A stretch of DNA of 10,688 nt from Thermoplasmata archaeon (lineage in GTDB: Archaea; Thermoplasmatota; Thermoplasmata; Thermoplasmatales; Thermoplasmataceae). Every line of letters begins with the position of its first letter. Within the stretch, counting starts at the first letter, position 1. The DNA is taken from the NCBI GenBank assembly GCA_021802165.1, contig JAKAAU010000031.1, positions 1-10,688 of the forward strand, read 5' to 3'. The notes below the pieces were generated by a model. The model searched no databases, had not been told where the DNA came from, and saw only the letters and a program-made list of their open reading frames with translations. Of the stretch, positions 1 through 6,593 are shown piece by piece. The position numbers were made by a program, and so were the translations under genes.

Positions 1-78
1 GGCTGATAAGGAAATACATAAATATGGAGGTTGATTAAGGATATTAGTAAAGGGTCATTTGAATTTACAGTAAAGATA

Positions 79-1812
79 TTACATTATCAATTTCGGCAGC
101 ATAATATCAATGAGTGATGGATTTCCTTTAATAGCACCTGTTATGGATTTCTTAAATGCAGTTCTTAATTCCGTAAGGTCTCTCACAGTGTATGAATCCA
201 CATTGAACGCCCCTGCCATAGTTGCAAAATCAATCCTGGGGCTGTCAATATCGATAAATTGCATATCCTTTGAATTTTTAATATACTTTTCTGTTGTGTT
301 TTCAAAATATGGCCATTCTATAGCCCATGATCCATTATTCAAAATAATGTATATTACACCAAGCCCATAATGTTTGACGCTCCACAGGGCAGAGGTAATA
401 TTTCCGAATATAGCATCCCCGTCTCCTGTAATGCACACTACCGGTTTATAATCCATTATTCCTGAAAGGTAATTTTCCTCATTTCTTGCCAGGAATGTGC
501 CATAAGCCATGCCTACCGGAGACCCTAAATGACCACTCGGATTGCTGAAGAATGTTCCAGGAGTGCTGAGATTTATCTGCTGGTTCAATCCATTGTAAGA
601 TTTGATGCTTCCATTCACAAGTGCCATTCCTTCTTTCCATTCTTCATTGAGCACATATCCAATAGAATTGTCAGAAAGTATGCCTTTTTCAATATCCCTG
701 GAAGCCATATCCTGTATCTCTTTCATTAATTTTTCATGCCTTTCAATAACAGAATCCCGACGACTTTCGATTGTCTCTTTTTCCCCATGGCTAATTTCTG
801 TTTTTTTCATTATCAGATCCAGGGTTGGCCCCAGGTCGCATTCTATGTCAATGGAATTGAATAAATTGGAGGATCCGTAGTCGCCTCCACTGTATATGTC
901 CCGGCGTCTTACAAACTCAGTGGAAAAATCTATAATATCCTTATCCACTGGAAATGCGTTTCCCGGCAGTATTCCAAATTCGAAAAGAAGCAGGAGGTCA
1001 TCATTCTCTGTCTCAGGTACATACATTCTTGGAACAAAACCAAGGTGCATATGATTGTCAAGTGGAAAGCTCATGAAATAGCGGCGTTCCTTAACACCTA
1101 TCCCAAACCTGTCAGCAAATTTAACCATAGTATCCACGTAATTCATATTTCTGCCGGCGTGGGAAACAAAAATTTCTGGATTGCTGGATGAAAGTATTTT
1201 ATCTCCTATAATCTTAATAGTATCGATATCTGGCAACCGTCTATTATAATAAAATTTCTTTGTCCTTATTGCCATGCCATCATATGGCTTCTGCATGAGG
1301 TCGTGCCTCAATGTGAGGAATGATATCCCTTTAGGTTCCAGTTGTGTTATAAAAAAAGCCTTGGAAAGGTCTTCCTCCATCATTTCCTCTGATTGTGAGT
1401 TGTTAGACCATTTGACCCATGGTTCAATGATATCAAGGTGTTTTGAGGAATAATGGCTCGTAGGATCATTCAGAAGATGGGTTCCAGGTATATCCCTTGA
1501 TGCAAGCACCAGTAGGGGTGCCATATTCAGGTATGATGAATATAATGCTCCTATGGAATTCTGTGTACCCACTATCCTGTCCACCAGGGCAATTCCTGTT
1601 CTGTTCTTTGCCAGTGCATAACCTTCAGCTGAACTTATTGCGGTAAATTCATGCAGTGCCTGTATCCATTTAATGCCCCTTTCAACTGATATTGCATCCT
1701 GTATCTCGGCCATTCCTGCTCCTGTTGTACCGAAAATAAAATTGTTTCCATATAGTTTCAGGGATTTTATTAATACCTGTGCAAGTGTTTTGATTTCATA
1801 ACTTTCATCCAT
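79..1812 (-). CDS. Thiamine-diphosphate-dependent enzyme, acetolactate synthase/benzoylformate decarboxylase superfamily
   Basis: Predicted 577-residue cytosolic ThDP enzyme acting on 2-keto acids. The N-terminal Pyr domain (about residues 5-170) carries the glutamate expected to activate the cofactor, in the HEFTAISSAEGYA stretch (Glu near residue 55). A degenerate central domain follows (about 190-330). The C-terminal PP domain (about 390-577) has the Mg/ThDP motif: GDGD near 463 and, 26 residues after the GDG, the closing NN near 492. The length fits the family (550-600 aa). An in-frame TTG nine bases upstream (1821) is possible, but the ATG at 1812 is preferred because a TATA-like box is centred about 24 bp before it, giving a leaderless mRNA. 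It stands alone on the minus strand, with no small regulatory ilvN-like subunit visible, so a biosynthetic acetolactate synthase role is not supported. Substrate is unknown: decarboxylase, carboligase and oxidase roles all remain possible. Family assignment is confident, function is not. Confidence 0.85.
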   Translation of the reverse strand: MDESYEIKTLAQVLIKSLKLYGNNFIFGTTGAGMAEIQDAISVERGIKWIQALHEFTAISSAEGYALAKNRTGIALVDRIVGTQNSIGALYSSYLNMAPLLVLASRDIPGTHLLNDPTSHYSSKHLDIIEPWVKWSNNSQSEEMMEEDLSKAFFITQLEPKGISFLTLRHDLMQKPYDGMAIRTKKFYYNRRLPDIDTIKIIGDKILSSSNPEIFVSHAGRNMNYVDTMVKFADRFGIGVKERRYFMSFPLDNHMHLGFVPRMYVPETENDDLLLLFEFGILPGNAFPVDKDIIDFSTEFVRRRDIYSGGDYGSSNLFNSIDIECDLGPTLDLIMKKTEISHGEKETIESRRDSVIERHEKLMKEIQDMASRDIEKGILSDNSIGYVLNEEWKEGMALVNGSIKSYNGLNQQINLSTPGTFFSNPSGHLGSPVGMAYGTFLARNEENYLSGIMDYKPVVCITGDGDAIFGNITSALWSVKHYGLGVIYIILNNGSWAIEWPYFENTTEKYIKNSKDMQFIDIDSPRIDFATMAGAFNVDSYTVRDLTELRTAFKKSITGAIKGNPSLIDIMLPKLIM

Positions 1813-1833
1813 TAAAATCAATCATATTTATGG

Positions 1834-1840
1834 ATTTAAG
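1834..1840 (-). promoter_or_regulatory. TATA-like box of the ThDP enzyme gene
   Basis: Minus-strand CTTAAAT, centred about 24 bp upstream of the ATG at 1812. This is the spacing expected when transcription begins at the start codon. It is one reason for rejecting the TTG at 1821. Confidence 0.45.
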
Positions 1841-1915
1841 CCTTTGCGAAAAATTTTTGCCAGATTTAAAATATTGATTTTTCACATCAAATTCCGGGAT
1901 AGGGAATACATATAG

Positions 1916-2000
1916 TGCAAGGGACGGGATTTGAACCCGCGAACTCCTTCGAGATAGAATCTTAAGTCCTACACCTTTGGCCAAGCTTAGTTACCCTTGC
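1916..2000 (-). tRNA. tRNA-Leu (anticodon UAA)
   Basis: The minus strand folds as a class II tRNA of 85 nt. The acceptor strand GCAAGGG pairs with CCCTTGC, followed by discriminator A at 1916. The anticodon stem TAGGA/TTCTA encloses the loop CTTAAGA, so the anticodon is UAA, reading UUA leucine codons. A long variable arm (around CTCGAAGGAG) and a T-arm GCGGG-TTCAAAT-CCCGT complete the fold; discriminator A and the long variable arm are typical of leucine tRNAs. The CCA tail is not encoded (CT follows the discriminator), so it must be added after transcription. No intron is apparent in the anticodon loop. Confidence 0.96.
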
Positions 2001-2017
2001 ATTCCGGTAATATGTTT

Positions 2018-2029
2018 TTAATTAATAAG
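2018..2029 (-). promoter_or_regulatory. TATA-like box of tRNA-Leu
   Basis: The minus strand reads CTTATTAATTAA, centred about 24 bp upstream of the first tRNA base (2000). This is the usual archaeal TATA distance if transcription starts at or just before the mature 5' end. Confidence 0.5.
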
Positions 2030-2067
2030 TTTTTTTAAGTATGGTGATTGCGCACTGATAGTATAAT

Positions 2068-2076
2068 ATTTATAAG
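2068..2076 (+). promoter_or_regulatory. TATA-like box of the 84-aa protein gene
   Basis: ATTTATAAG is centred about 23 bp before the ATG at 2095, consistent with a leaderless transcript. The octamer TAAGATAT occurs twice (2073-2080 and 2086-2093), overlapping the box and the presumed start site. This could be an operator-like repeat or chance in AT-rich DNA. Confidence 0.5.
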
Positions 2077-2094
2077 ATATATCACTAAGATATT

Positions 2095-2349
2095 ATGGAC
2101 GAAGAAAATAATAATGCTGTTATGGGATTTAAGCTGGACGAAGAACCTAAGTGGATACGGGTATCCCTTGAGGATGGCACGGTGCTGGAAATCAAAACGG
2201 AAATTATGTCAATCATGAAAGTTGGAAATGACCCGAACACCGGGCTTCCACAGTATAGCATAAATGCTGCCCCCATGATCAGGATGATGAAGGTTCCCCG
2301 GGAATCCGTAAAAAAGAGGGTAGAATCAGATAAGGGCCTGTACAGATAG
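2095..2349 (+). CDS. Small conserved-looking archaeal protein of unknown function (84 aa)
   Basis: I do not recognise a named family. The 84-residue acidic protein appears to be mostly beta in its first two thirds: a segment around EEPKWIRVSLEDGTVLEIK, then a strand-like IMSIMKVG, the turn NDPNTGLPQYSI and a basic tail with MMKVPRESVKKRV. The alternation of hydrophobic and charged residues and the well-formed turns argue for a folded protein rather than a chance frame. It has no cysteine, signal peptide or membrane segment. A TATA-like box 23 bp before the ATG supports the start and expression as a leaderless mRNA. It lies divergent from tRNA-Leu and 50 bp upstream of the Lrp-type regulator, which has its own TATA-like box, so co-transcription is possible but not required. 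A frame on the opposite strand (2085-2276) is treated as a shadow. Confidence 0.8.
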   Translation: MDEENNNAVMGFKLDEEPKWIRVSLEDGTVLEIKTEIMSIMKVGNDPNTGLPQYSINAAPMIRMMKVPRESVKKRVESDKGLYR

Positions 2350-2370
2350 AAAAATATTCGTACAAATAAA

Positions 2371-2380
2371 TTTAAATTAT
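2371..2380 (+). promoter_or_regulatory. TATA-like box of the Lrp-type regulator gene
   Basis: TTTAAATTAT is centred 25 bp before the ATG at 2400, the leaderless spacing. A GGAG at 2391-2394 could look like a ribosome binding site, but would lie at or upstream of the predicted transcription start unless the transcript begins further upstream. Confidence 0.5.
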
Positions 2381-2399
2381 CTGCTGAAATGGAGTAAAA

Positions 2400-2789
2400 A
2401 TGGATGAAATGGATTATAGAATTTTGGAATTATTACGGGAAAATTCAAGAGAAAAAAATATGGAAATAGCCAGAAGATTGAATGTTTCCGAGGGAACAAT
2501 AAGAAAGCGTATACTCAATATGGTAGATTCCGGGATAATCAAGAAATTCACGGTTGAAACCGCCATTTCCATAGAGGGAATAGTTCTTATAAAACTGGAT
2601 TCCAGAAGAGCATCGGCAACGCTAAAAATTTTAAAAAATATTTACAGGGACGTTTATGAATTTTCAGGTAGAATAGATGTTGCTGTGAGAATAATTAAAA
2701 GCACAATAGATGAACTGAACATGGAGGTTGATAAAATAAGGGATATCAGTGGTGTAATAAACACTGATACAATGGTAAGACTTAAATGA
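2400..2789 (+). CDS. Lrp/AsnC-family transcriptional regulator
   Basis: A 129-residue DNA-binding regulator. The N-terminal winged helix-turn-helix (about residues 1-55) has the family hallmarks: an opening D-x-x-D-x-R-I-L, a first helix ending in LLRENSR, and a recognition region VSEGTIRKRILNMVDSGIIKKF. The remainder (about 60-129) fits a shortened RAM (ligand-binding/oligomerisation) domain with its beta-alpha-beta pattern: IVLIKLD, helix, VYEFSGRIDVAVRI, helix, TDTMVRL. It is somewhat shorter than the usual 140-160 aa. Members usually form dimers or octamers and respond to amino acids. It sits between the 84-aa protein and Alba on the same strand. The effector and targets cannot be read from the sequence. 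Autoregulation at the AT-rich upstream region would be typical but is inference. Confidence 0.9.
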   Translation: MDEMDYRILELLRENSREKNMEIARRLNVSEGTIRKRILNMVDSGIIKKFTVETAISIEGIVLIKLDSRRASATLKILKNIYRDVYEFSGRIDVAVRIIKSTIDELNMEVDKIRDISGVINTDTMVRLK

Positions 2790-2805
2790 AAAGTTAACGA
2801 TATTA

Positions 2806-2813
2806 TTATATAT
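2806..2813 (+). promoter_or_regulatory. TATA-like box of alba; decides the start codon
   Basis: TTATATAT lies in the gap after the regulator's stop codon. A start site about 25 bp downstream falls near 2834, after the ATG at 2823 and before the ATG at 2844. The downstream ATG is therefore the likely start, with a leader of about 10 nt. Confidence 0.5.
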
Positions 2814-2843
2814 TCTGAATAAATGTACAGTTGGGTAATTTAC

Positions 2844-3116
2844 ATGTCTGAAGAAAACATAATCTTTGTGGGGAAAAAACCAACTATGAACTATGTACTT
2901 GCTATTGTGACTCAGTTCAATAACTCTGATATAAGCAGAATAGTAATAAAAGCCAGAGGAAAGGCTATAAGCAAGGCCGTGGATATTGCAGAAATCACTA
3001 AACACAAGTTTATCCAGACAGCCAGATATGAAAGTATTAAACTCGATACAGAAACCCTTGAGGGAGAAAATGGCCCTTCCAATGTTTCATCCATAGAAAT
3101 AGTAATTGCAAAATAA
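2844..3116 (+). CDS. albA: DNA/RNA-binding protein Alba
   Basis: A 90-residue member of the Alba (Sac10b) family, the abundant small dimeric chromatin protein of archaea that binds DNA and RNA without strong sequence preference. The N-terminal ENIIFVGKKPTMNYVLA includes the paired lysines that in characterised Alba proteins contact nucleic acid and, in Sulfolobus, are acetylated. A helix with the IVIKARGKAISKAVDIAE stretch and the C-terminal beta hairpin (about residues 60-90) complete the IF3-C-like fold. The in-frame ATG at 2823 would add seven residues (MYSWVIY) unlike the usual Alba terminus and lies upstream of the predicted transcription start, so 2844 is chosen. A T6 tract just after the stop probably ends the transcript. 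A function in nucleoid packaging and RNA binding is well established for the family. Confidence 0.96.
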   Translation: MSEENIIFVGKKPTMNYVLAIVTQFNNSDISRIVIKARGKAISKAVDIAEITKHKFIQTARYESIKLDTETLEGENGPSNVSSIEIVIAK

Positions 3117-3118
3117 TG

Positions 3119-3124
3119 TTTTTT
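3119..3124 (+). terminator. Oligo-T terminator after alba
   Basis: Six consecutive T residues start three bases after the alba stop codon and are followed by the AT-rich ATATTG. Archaeal RNA polymerase commonly terminates at such T tracts without a hairpin, and no hairpin is seen here. Confidence 0.5.
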
Positions 3125-3153
3125 ATATTGCATAAAAAAAATTTCTACAAAAC

Positions 3154-3160
3154 CTTAAAT
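3154..3160 (+). promoter_or_regulatory. Candidate TATA-like box of the idsA operon
   Basis: CTTAAAT, centred about 40 bp before the ATG at 3198, would give a leader of about 15 nt that includes the GGTG at 3189-3192. A second AT-rich candidate (about 3172-3180) would instead give a leaderless transcript. The sequence does not decide between them. Confidence 0.35.
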
Positions 3161-3188
3161 CATAATTTTCAATACATAATTATAGTTT

Positions 3189-3192
3189 GGTG
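3189..3192 (+). promoter_or_regulatory. Shine-Dalgarno-like GGTG before idsA
   Basis: GGTG ends five bases before the ATG at 3198 and is complementary to the CACC in the archaeal 16S rRNA 3' end. It supports this start codon. Confidence 0.4.
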
Positions 3193-3197
3193 TTTCA

Positions 3198-4190
3198 ATG
3201 AAAAATTTCTATGAATGGCAGTATGGTCTGCGGGATAAGATTAATGAGGTTAATTCACGGCTTCTTGAATCTATTAAAACAGATCAGGAATACCTGTTTG
3301 ATATGGCAAAATATACCATAGATGCCGGAGGAAAACGATTCAGGCCACTTCTTACAATACTATCATATGAAATATCCTGCAGTGAACCTTATGATAAAAT
3401 TCTTGACCTTGCAGCAGGTTATGAATTGATACATACTGCTAGCCTCATACATGATGACATAATAGATAAATCAAAATACAGGCGCGGTAGAGAAACACTT
3501 TATTCCCGGGATGGAGTAGACAATGCCATAGTAGTGGGGGATTACCTTTTTGCAAAGGCCTACGAGCTTGGTTCCAGATACGGAAAGGAAGTTTCAAAGG
3601 TAATGGCGGATGGTTCTTCACATCTCGCAGAGGGCCAGATTATAGAGGCCCTGAATATAGGAAATCTCTCCCTTGACATTGAAACATACAATAACATCAT
3701 AAAAAATAAGACAGCATACTTTTTTTCCGCATGTGCAGAGGGAGCTACAATGGCCGCCGGTGCTGACAAAACAGTAAGACAGAAATTAAGCAATTTTGCA
3801 TTTAACATGGGCATGGCATTTCAGATTACGGATGATATACTTGATATAGTCGGCAATGAACAGGAAATGGGGAAACCGACAATGGTGGACCTTAACCATG
3901 ATGTTGTAACGCTTCCTATTATACATGCACTTTCAAATGCCAACCCTCAGGATAAAAAAACGCTGGTGGGCATACTGAAAGGAGAATATAAGGATGCAGA
4001 TTATAAGGAAAAATTCAGGGAGATTCTTTTTAAAACAGGTTCTCTGGAATACGCTTTCAAAATAGCAAAGGATTATATCCTTAAGTCAGTTGCGAATTTG
4101 AATGGCATAGGAAGGTCTGATGATCTGGGCCTGCTTATGGACCTGGCACTTATTGTGGTAGACAGAATTAATGAATCAGGGGTAATATAA
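3198..4190 (+). CDS. idsA: Trans-isoprenyl diphosphate synthase (geranylgeranyl/farnesyl type)
   Basis: A 330-residue all-helical prenyltransferase that condenses isopentenyl diphosphate with allylic diphosphates to supply C15/C20 (or longer) chains for archaeal ether lipids and other isoprenoids. Visible signatures, in order: GGKRFRP (44-50, isopentenyl diphosphate binding), the first aspartate-rich motif DDIID (86-90), an NKTA segment around Lys171, and FQITDDILD holding the second aspartate-rich motif (212-216). The residue five positions before the first motif is Ala81, small rather than aromatic; in this family that usually permits chains beyond C15, so geranylgeranyl diphosphate is the favoured product. 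Length is normal and no membrane segment is evident. Its TAA shares one base with the ATG of the downstream Get3-like ATPase, so the two are probably translationally coupled. The family is certain, exact chain length is inference. Confidence 0.95.
   Translation: MKNFYEWQYGLRDKINEVNSRLLESIKTDQEYLFDMAKYTIDAGGKRFRPLLTILSYEISCSEPYDKILDLAAGYELIHTASLIHDDIIDKSKYRRGRETLYSRDGVDNAIVVGDYLFAKAYELGSRYGKEVSKVMADGSSHLAEGQIIEALNIGNLSLDIETYNNIIKNKTAYFFSACAEGATMAAGADKTVRQKLSNFAFNMGMAFQITDDILDIVGNEQEMGKPTMVDLNHDVVTLPIIHALSNANPQDKKTLVGILKGEYKDADYKEKFREILFKTGSLEYAFKIAKDYILKSVANLNGIGRSDDLGLLMDLALIVVDRINESGVI
4179..4182 (+). promoter_or_regulatory. Shine-Dalgarno-like GGGG before the Get3-like ATPase gene
   Basis: A GGGG run inside the last codons of idsA ends seven bases before the overlapping ATG at 4190. 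It could recruit ribosomes for the coupled downstream gene; the match to the anti-SD sequence is only partial. Confidence 0.3.
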
Positions 4191-5350
4191 TGACAAGAGT
4201 ATTATTATACACAGGAAAAGGAGGAGTTGGAAAAACAAGCGTGGCAGCATCTACAGCATCAATGCTTGCAAAAAACAATAAAAAAACCATAGTGATGTCA
4301 ACTGACCCGGCACACAGCCTGAGTGATTCCCTAAATGTGGAAGTTAAATCAGAGGCCACAAAAATTTCTGAGAATCTGTATGCACAGGAAATAAATATCA
4401 ACGATGCAATTGAATCACACTGGAAAGATCTCAGGGAATACCTTACAGCACTCTTCCAGTACCAGGGGCTTGACCCAATTTCAGCAGATGAAATAGCCAT
4501 ACTTCCCGGATTCGAGGAGGCTACCTATCTGCTATATATAAATGATTATATAAAGAATAATGAATATGATGTAATAGTTGTGGACAGTGCACCCACCGGG
4601 GAGGCACTGAGAATGCTTTCATTCCCGGAGGTCATGCGCTGGTACATGGAAAAGGTGTTCCCCATAAGCAGAACTGCTGCCAAGATCGCCAGGCCTATAA
4701 TGCGCCCATTCTCCGGAATACCAATGCCAAACGACAAGGTTTTCCAGAGTGCAGAAACCCTTTATGATGACCTTGGGGAAATACACAAAATCCTGGAGGA
4801 TCCTGATATTACATCCATAAGGCTGGTAACAAATGCCGATCAGATGTCTTTTAACGAAACAAAAAGGGCATTTACCTATTTGCTTCTTTACGGTTATCCC
4901 GTGGATGCATTGATAGCAAATAAGATATATCCGGAGGATACAGGAGATTTCTTCAGCAACTGGAGGGCAACCCAGTCAGAAATACTCAATGAAATTGATT
5001 CGTCGTTTCCAGAAATAAAAGTTTTCAGAAGTTACCTGCAGAACTATGAACTCATGGGCCAGGATAAGGTACTCAAGTTCGGTAAGGATCTCTACGGCGG
5101 TGAAGATCCATATTCGGTATTCTATAAGGGGAAACCAGTAGAATTTACAAGGGAAAACGGAAAAACCGCCGTCAAGATGAAACTTCCCTTTGCCGACAAA
5201 GAAAATTTGAACCTCTATAACCGTGCAGGGGAATTGATAGTAGAGGTGAAAAACTGGAAACGTATTCTTTACCTCCCGCAGACAATGGCGGATATGCAAC
5301 CCACCGGTGCAGAGCTGAAAAACGGTTATCTATATATAACATTAAGTTAA
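4190..5350 (+). CDS. Get3/ArsA-family ATPase with C-terminal HSP20-like domain
   Basis: A 386-residue SIMIBI-class ATPase with a single nucleotide-binding domain. Visible motifs: deviant Walker A GKGGVGKT (9-16), switch I STDPAHSLSD (37-46), switch II DSAPTGEALRML (132-143), and a TNAD segment (about 214-217) in the position of the base-recognition motif. Residues about 305-386 form a beta-rich tail resembling the alpha-crystallin/HSP20-like domain fused to some ArsA homologues (Get3d-like architecture). There is no cysteine anywhere in the protein, so neither the arsenite-binding cysteines of bacterial ArsA nor the zinc CxxC of eukaryotic Get3 is present; no arsB or arsR neighbour is seen. 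A role as a dimeric chaperone or targeting ATPase for hydrophobic clients is more likely than arsenite export, but the client is unknown. Start and stop overlap with idsA imply an operon. Confidence 0.92.
   Translation: MTRVLLYTGKGGVGKTSVAASTASMLAKNNKKTIVMSTDPAHSLSDSLNVEVKSEATKISENLYAQEININDAIESHWKDLREYLTALFQYQGLDPISADEIAILPGFEEATYLLYINDYIKNNEYDVIVVDSAPTGEALRMLSFPEVMRWYMEKVFPISRTAAKIARPIMRPFSGIPMPNDKVFQSAETLYDDLGEIHKILEDPDITSIRLVTNADQMSFNETKRAFTYLLLYGYPVDALIANKIYPEDTGDFFSNWRATQSEILNEIDSSFPEIKVFRSYLQNYELMGQDKVLKFGKDLYGGEDPYSVFYKGKPVEFTRENGKTAVKMKLPFADKENLNLYNRAGELIVEVKNWKRILYLPQTMADMQPTGAELKNGYLYITLS
5330..5340 (+). promoter_or_regulatory. Possible internal TATA box for the 62-aa ORF
   Basis: CTATATATAAC inside the last codons of the ATPase gene is centred 25 bp before the ATG at 5360. 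This matches the leaderless spacing seen at other genes here, and suggests the small gene can be transcribed independently of the operon. Confidence 0.4.
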
Positions 5351-5359
5351 TTACTGTAT

Positions 5360-5548
5360 ATGGATAAAAAAACTGTTATACAGATAAATATAGAGGTTCC
5401 ACATATTGTGGGTACTGCACTTCAGGAGGGAAAAAAATTCTTTGATGGCGGCCTAGAACTTTTAAGGTTCGGATCCAGGATAATAAATAATAACATCTCA
5501 ACATCAGAAAAACCACAAAAGAAACTCAATAAAATAGAAATAAAATAG
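5360..5548 (+). CDS. Small basic protein of unknown function (62 aa)
   Basis: I do not recognise this protein. It begins nine bases after the stop of the Get3-like ATPase on the same strand. The first about 45 residues are plausible as a small fold: a strand-like VIQINIEVPHIVG, then a probable amphipathic helix with LQEGKKFFDGGLELLRFGSRII. The last 15 or so residues are polar and lysine-rich, probably disordered. It has no cysteine, membrane segment or signal peptide. No convincing ribosome binding site precedes the ATG, but a TATA-like box at 5330-5340 has leaderless spacing. That, the tight spacing to the ATPase and the small gap to the convergent taw1 support it as a real gene. A role as partner or regulator of the ATPase is only guilt by association. 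A chance frame remains possible. Confidence 0.6.
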   Translation: MDKKTVIQINIEVPHIVGTALQEGKKFFDGGLELLRFGSRIINNNISTSEKPQKKLNKIEIK

Positions 5549-5561
5549 TCAATTAATTTTT
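5531..5561. terminator. Bidirectional AT-rich termination region between convergent genes
   Basis: The plus strand has a T5 run at 5557-5561 just after the 62-aa ORF, overlapping the taw1 stop codon. The minus strand has two TATTTTAT-like T tracts just past the taw1 stop, at about 5531-5546. The stop codons are only 11 bp apart, so each transcript probably ends inside or over the other gene's 3' end. Confidence 0.35.
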
Positions 5562-6534
5562 ATTGCCCGGAATCAAGCTTGTTAAGGGTTTTTTGTATTT
5601 CTTCATCCACATCTATTTTTGCCATATCCGGGTTTTTTGCTATCATTGCAACCCTGCTTTCAAATCTATCGGCGTATTCAACATATCCCAGCCTTCTTGC
5701 GAGTTCTCCCGAAAATTCCATAATTTCATCATGTGTTGGCATATTTTCATATGACAATCTTCCGGCCGATTGCCCAACATGGACATATCCCTTGGATTCT
5801 ATGAAATCCGGATCCGCACGCCTGTCCATGGCCTCATATTCATCATAATATGGGAAATTAACATTTTTGACCATTGTATGCCTTATCACCTTTCTTGTAT
5901 CCAGGGATGGCAGAAGATCCAGGGTTTTATTGAAGTTTTCCCAAGCATTTCCTATGGAAGGATGGAGCACATCGTTGAATATTTCCTTATTTGGCCCAGC
6001 AACAGTCACGTATAACTGCGTCGGCAATGGGTTTAAATTCTCCAGAACCTTCGGCATTGTTCCATTTGTTACGACAAAGGTTGTTATTCCCTTTCTGGTG
6101 GCTGCCTCAATGAGCTCCCCAAGCCTTGTATAAAGAGTTGGCTCTCCCGTAAGCGATATAGCCATGTGCCTGGGATGGGAAGCCTCTTCAAACAATTCTT
6201 TCTTTACCTTGGGATTCCCCTTGAATCCAGATATAAGCTTGAGATGCGCCTTTATGCTCTCCTCCAGTATAAATTCTGGATCGTCCTCCTTATCTATGTG
6301 CATGGAGTCAAATCCCTGGAACCGCCAGCAAAAGTCACAGTTCTCTGAACATGAATTAAGGGCAGGGGTCATCTGGATGCACTGGTGTGATTTGATTCCA
6401 TAAAATGTATTTTTATAACACGGGGCCTTGCCCAGCAGCTCACTTTTTGTCCAGTGGCAAACCTTTACAGCAGAATGGCTGCCAACCAGCCCGTAATGCT
6501 GTTTTTTGTAGACAGCCTCATAATTGTTGATCAT
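5560..6534 (-). CDS. taw1: tRNA 4-demethylwyosine synthase Taw1 (radical SAM)
   Basis: A 324-residue radical SAM enzyme that condenses N1-methylguanosine at position 37 of tRNA-Phe with two carbons of pyruvate to make the tricyclic base 4-demethylwyosine, the first committed step of wyosine synthesis. The radical SAM cluster motif CSENCDFC places cysteines at 62, 66 and 69. Three further cysteines at 26, 39 and 52 (within VCHW, PCYK and HQCIQMTP) match the ligands of the second 4Fe-4S cluster in archaeal TYW1/Taw1. The FYGIKSH and CIQMTPAL signatures and SLTGEPTLY (about 127-135, SAM-binding region) are characteristic. Length equals the archaeal enzymes, which lack the flavodoxin domain of yeast TYW1. 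The ATG at 6534 has a TATA-like box about 24 bp upstream, suggesting a leaderless message. It is monocistronic, with other wyosine genes absent from the window. Confidence 0.96.
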   Translation of the reverse strand: MINNYEAVYKKQHYGLVGSHSAVKVCHWTKSELLGKAPCYKNTFYGIKSHQCIQMTPALNSCSENCDFCWRFQGFDSMHIDKEDDPEFILEESIKAHLKLISGFKGNPKVKKELFEEASHPRHMAISLTGEPTLYTRLGELIEAATRKGITTFVVTNGTMPKVLENLNPLPTQLYVTVAGPNKEIFNDVLHPSIGNAWENFNKTLDLLPSLDTRKVIRHTMVKNVNFPYYDEYEAMDRRADPDFIESKGYVHVGQSAGRLSYENMPTHDEIMEFSGELARRLGYVEYADRFESRVAMIAKNPDMAKIDVDEEIQKTLNKLDSGQ

Positions 6535-6552
6535 TATTAAGCCATTTAAAAA

Positions 6553-6563
6553 GGATATTTAAC
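6553..6563 (-). promoter_or_regulatory. TATA-like box of taw1
   Basis: The minus strand reads GTTAAATATCC, centred about 24 bp before the taw1 ATG. It lies in the 103-bp divergent intergenic region shared with the dehydrogenase gene. Confidence 0.45.
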
Positions 6564-6593
6564 ATTTGCGAGACAGGCGATTTTGCAATTTCC

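Noticed and set aside
1..38. Possible 3' tail of a plus-strand gene entering from the left edge (frames ending in TGA at 32-34 or TAA at 36-38).
   Set aside because: Only about ten codons are visible in either frame, both look equally plausible, and no motif or terminator distinguishes them.
1813..1821. Upstream TTG start of the ThDP enzyme (adding Met-Ile-Leu).
   Set aside because: A TATA-like box is only about 15 bp from it, whereas the ATG at 1812 has the proper distance.
1891..2007. ATTCCGG direct repeats flanking tRNA-Leu (1891-1897 and 2001-2007) as integration att sites.
   Set aside because: Only 7 bp, not overlapping the tRNA 3' end, and no integrase or foreign genes nearby.
2823..2843. 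Upstream ATG of alba.
   Set aside because: It would lie before the predicted transcription start and adds residues not seen in typical Alba proteins.
2664..3005. 113-aa minus-strand frame rich in Tyr, Ser and His.
   Set aside because: It is antisense to the regulator and alba, with composition typical of a reverse-frame shadow.
4190..5350. Arsenite-pump ATPase ArsA function.
   Set aside because: Single ATPase domain, no cysteines and no ars neighbours.
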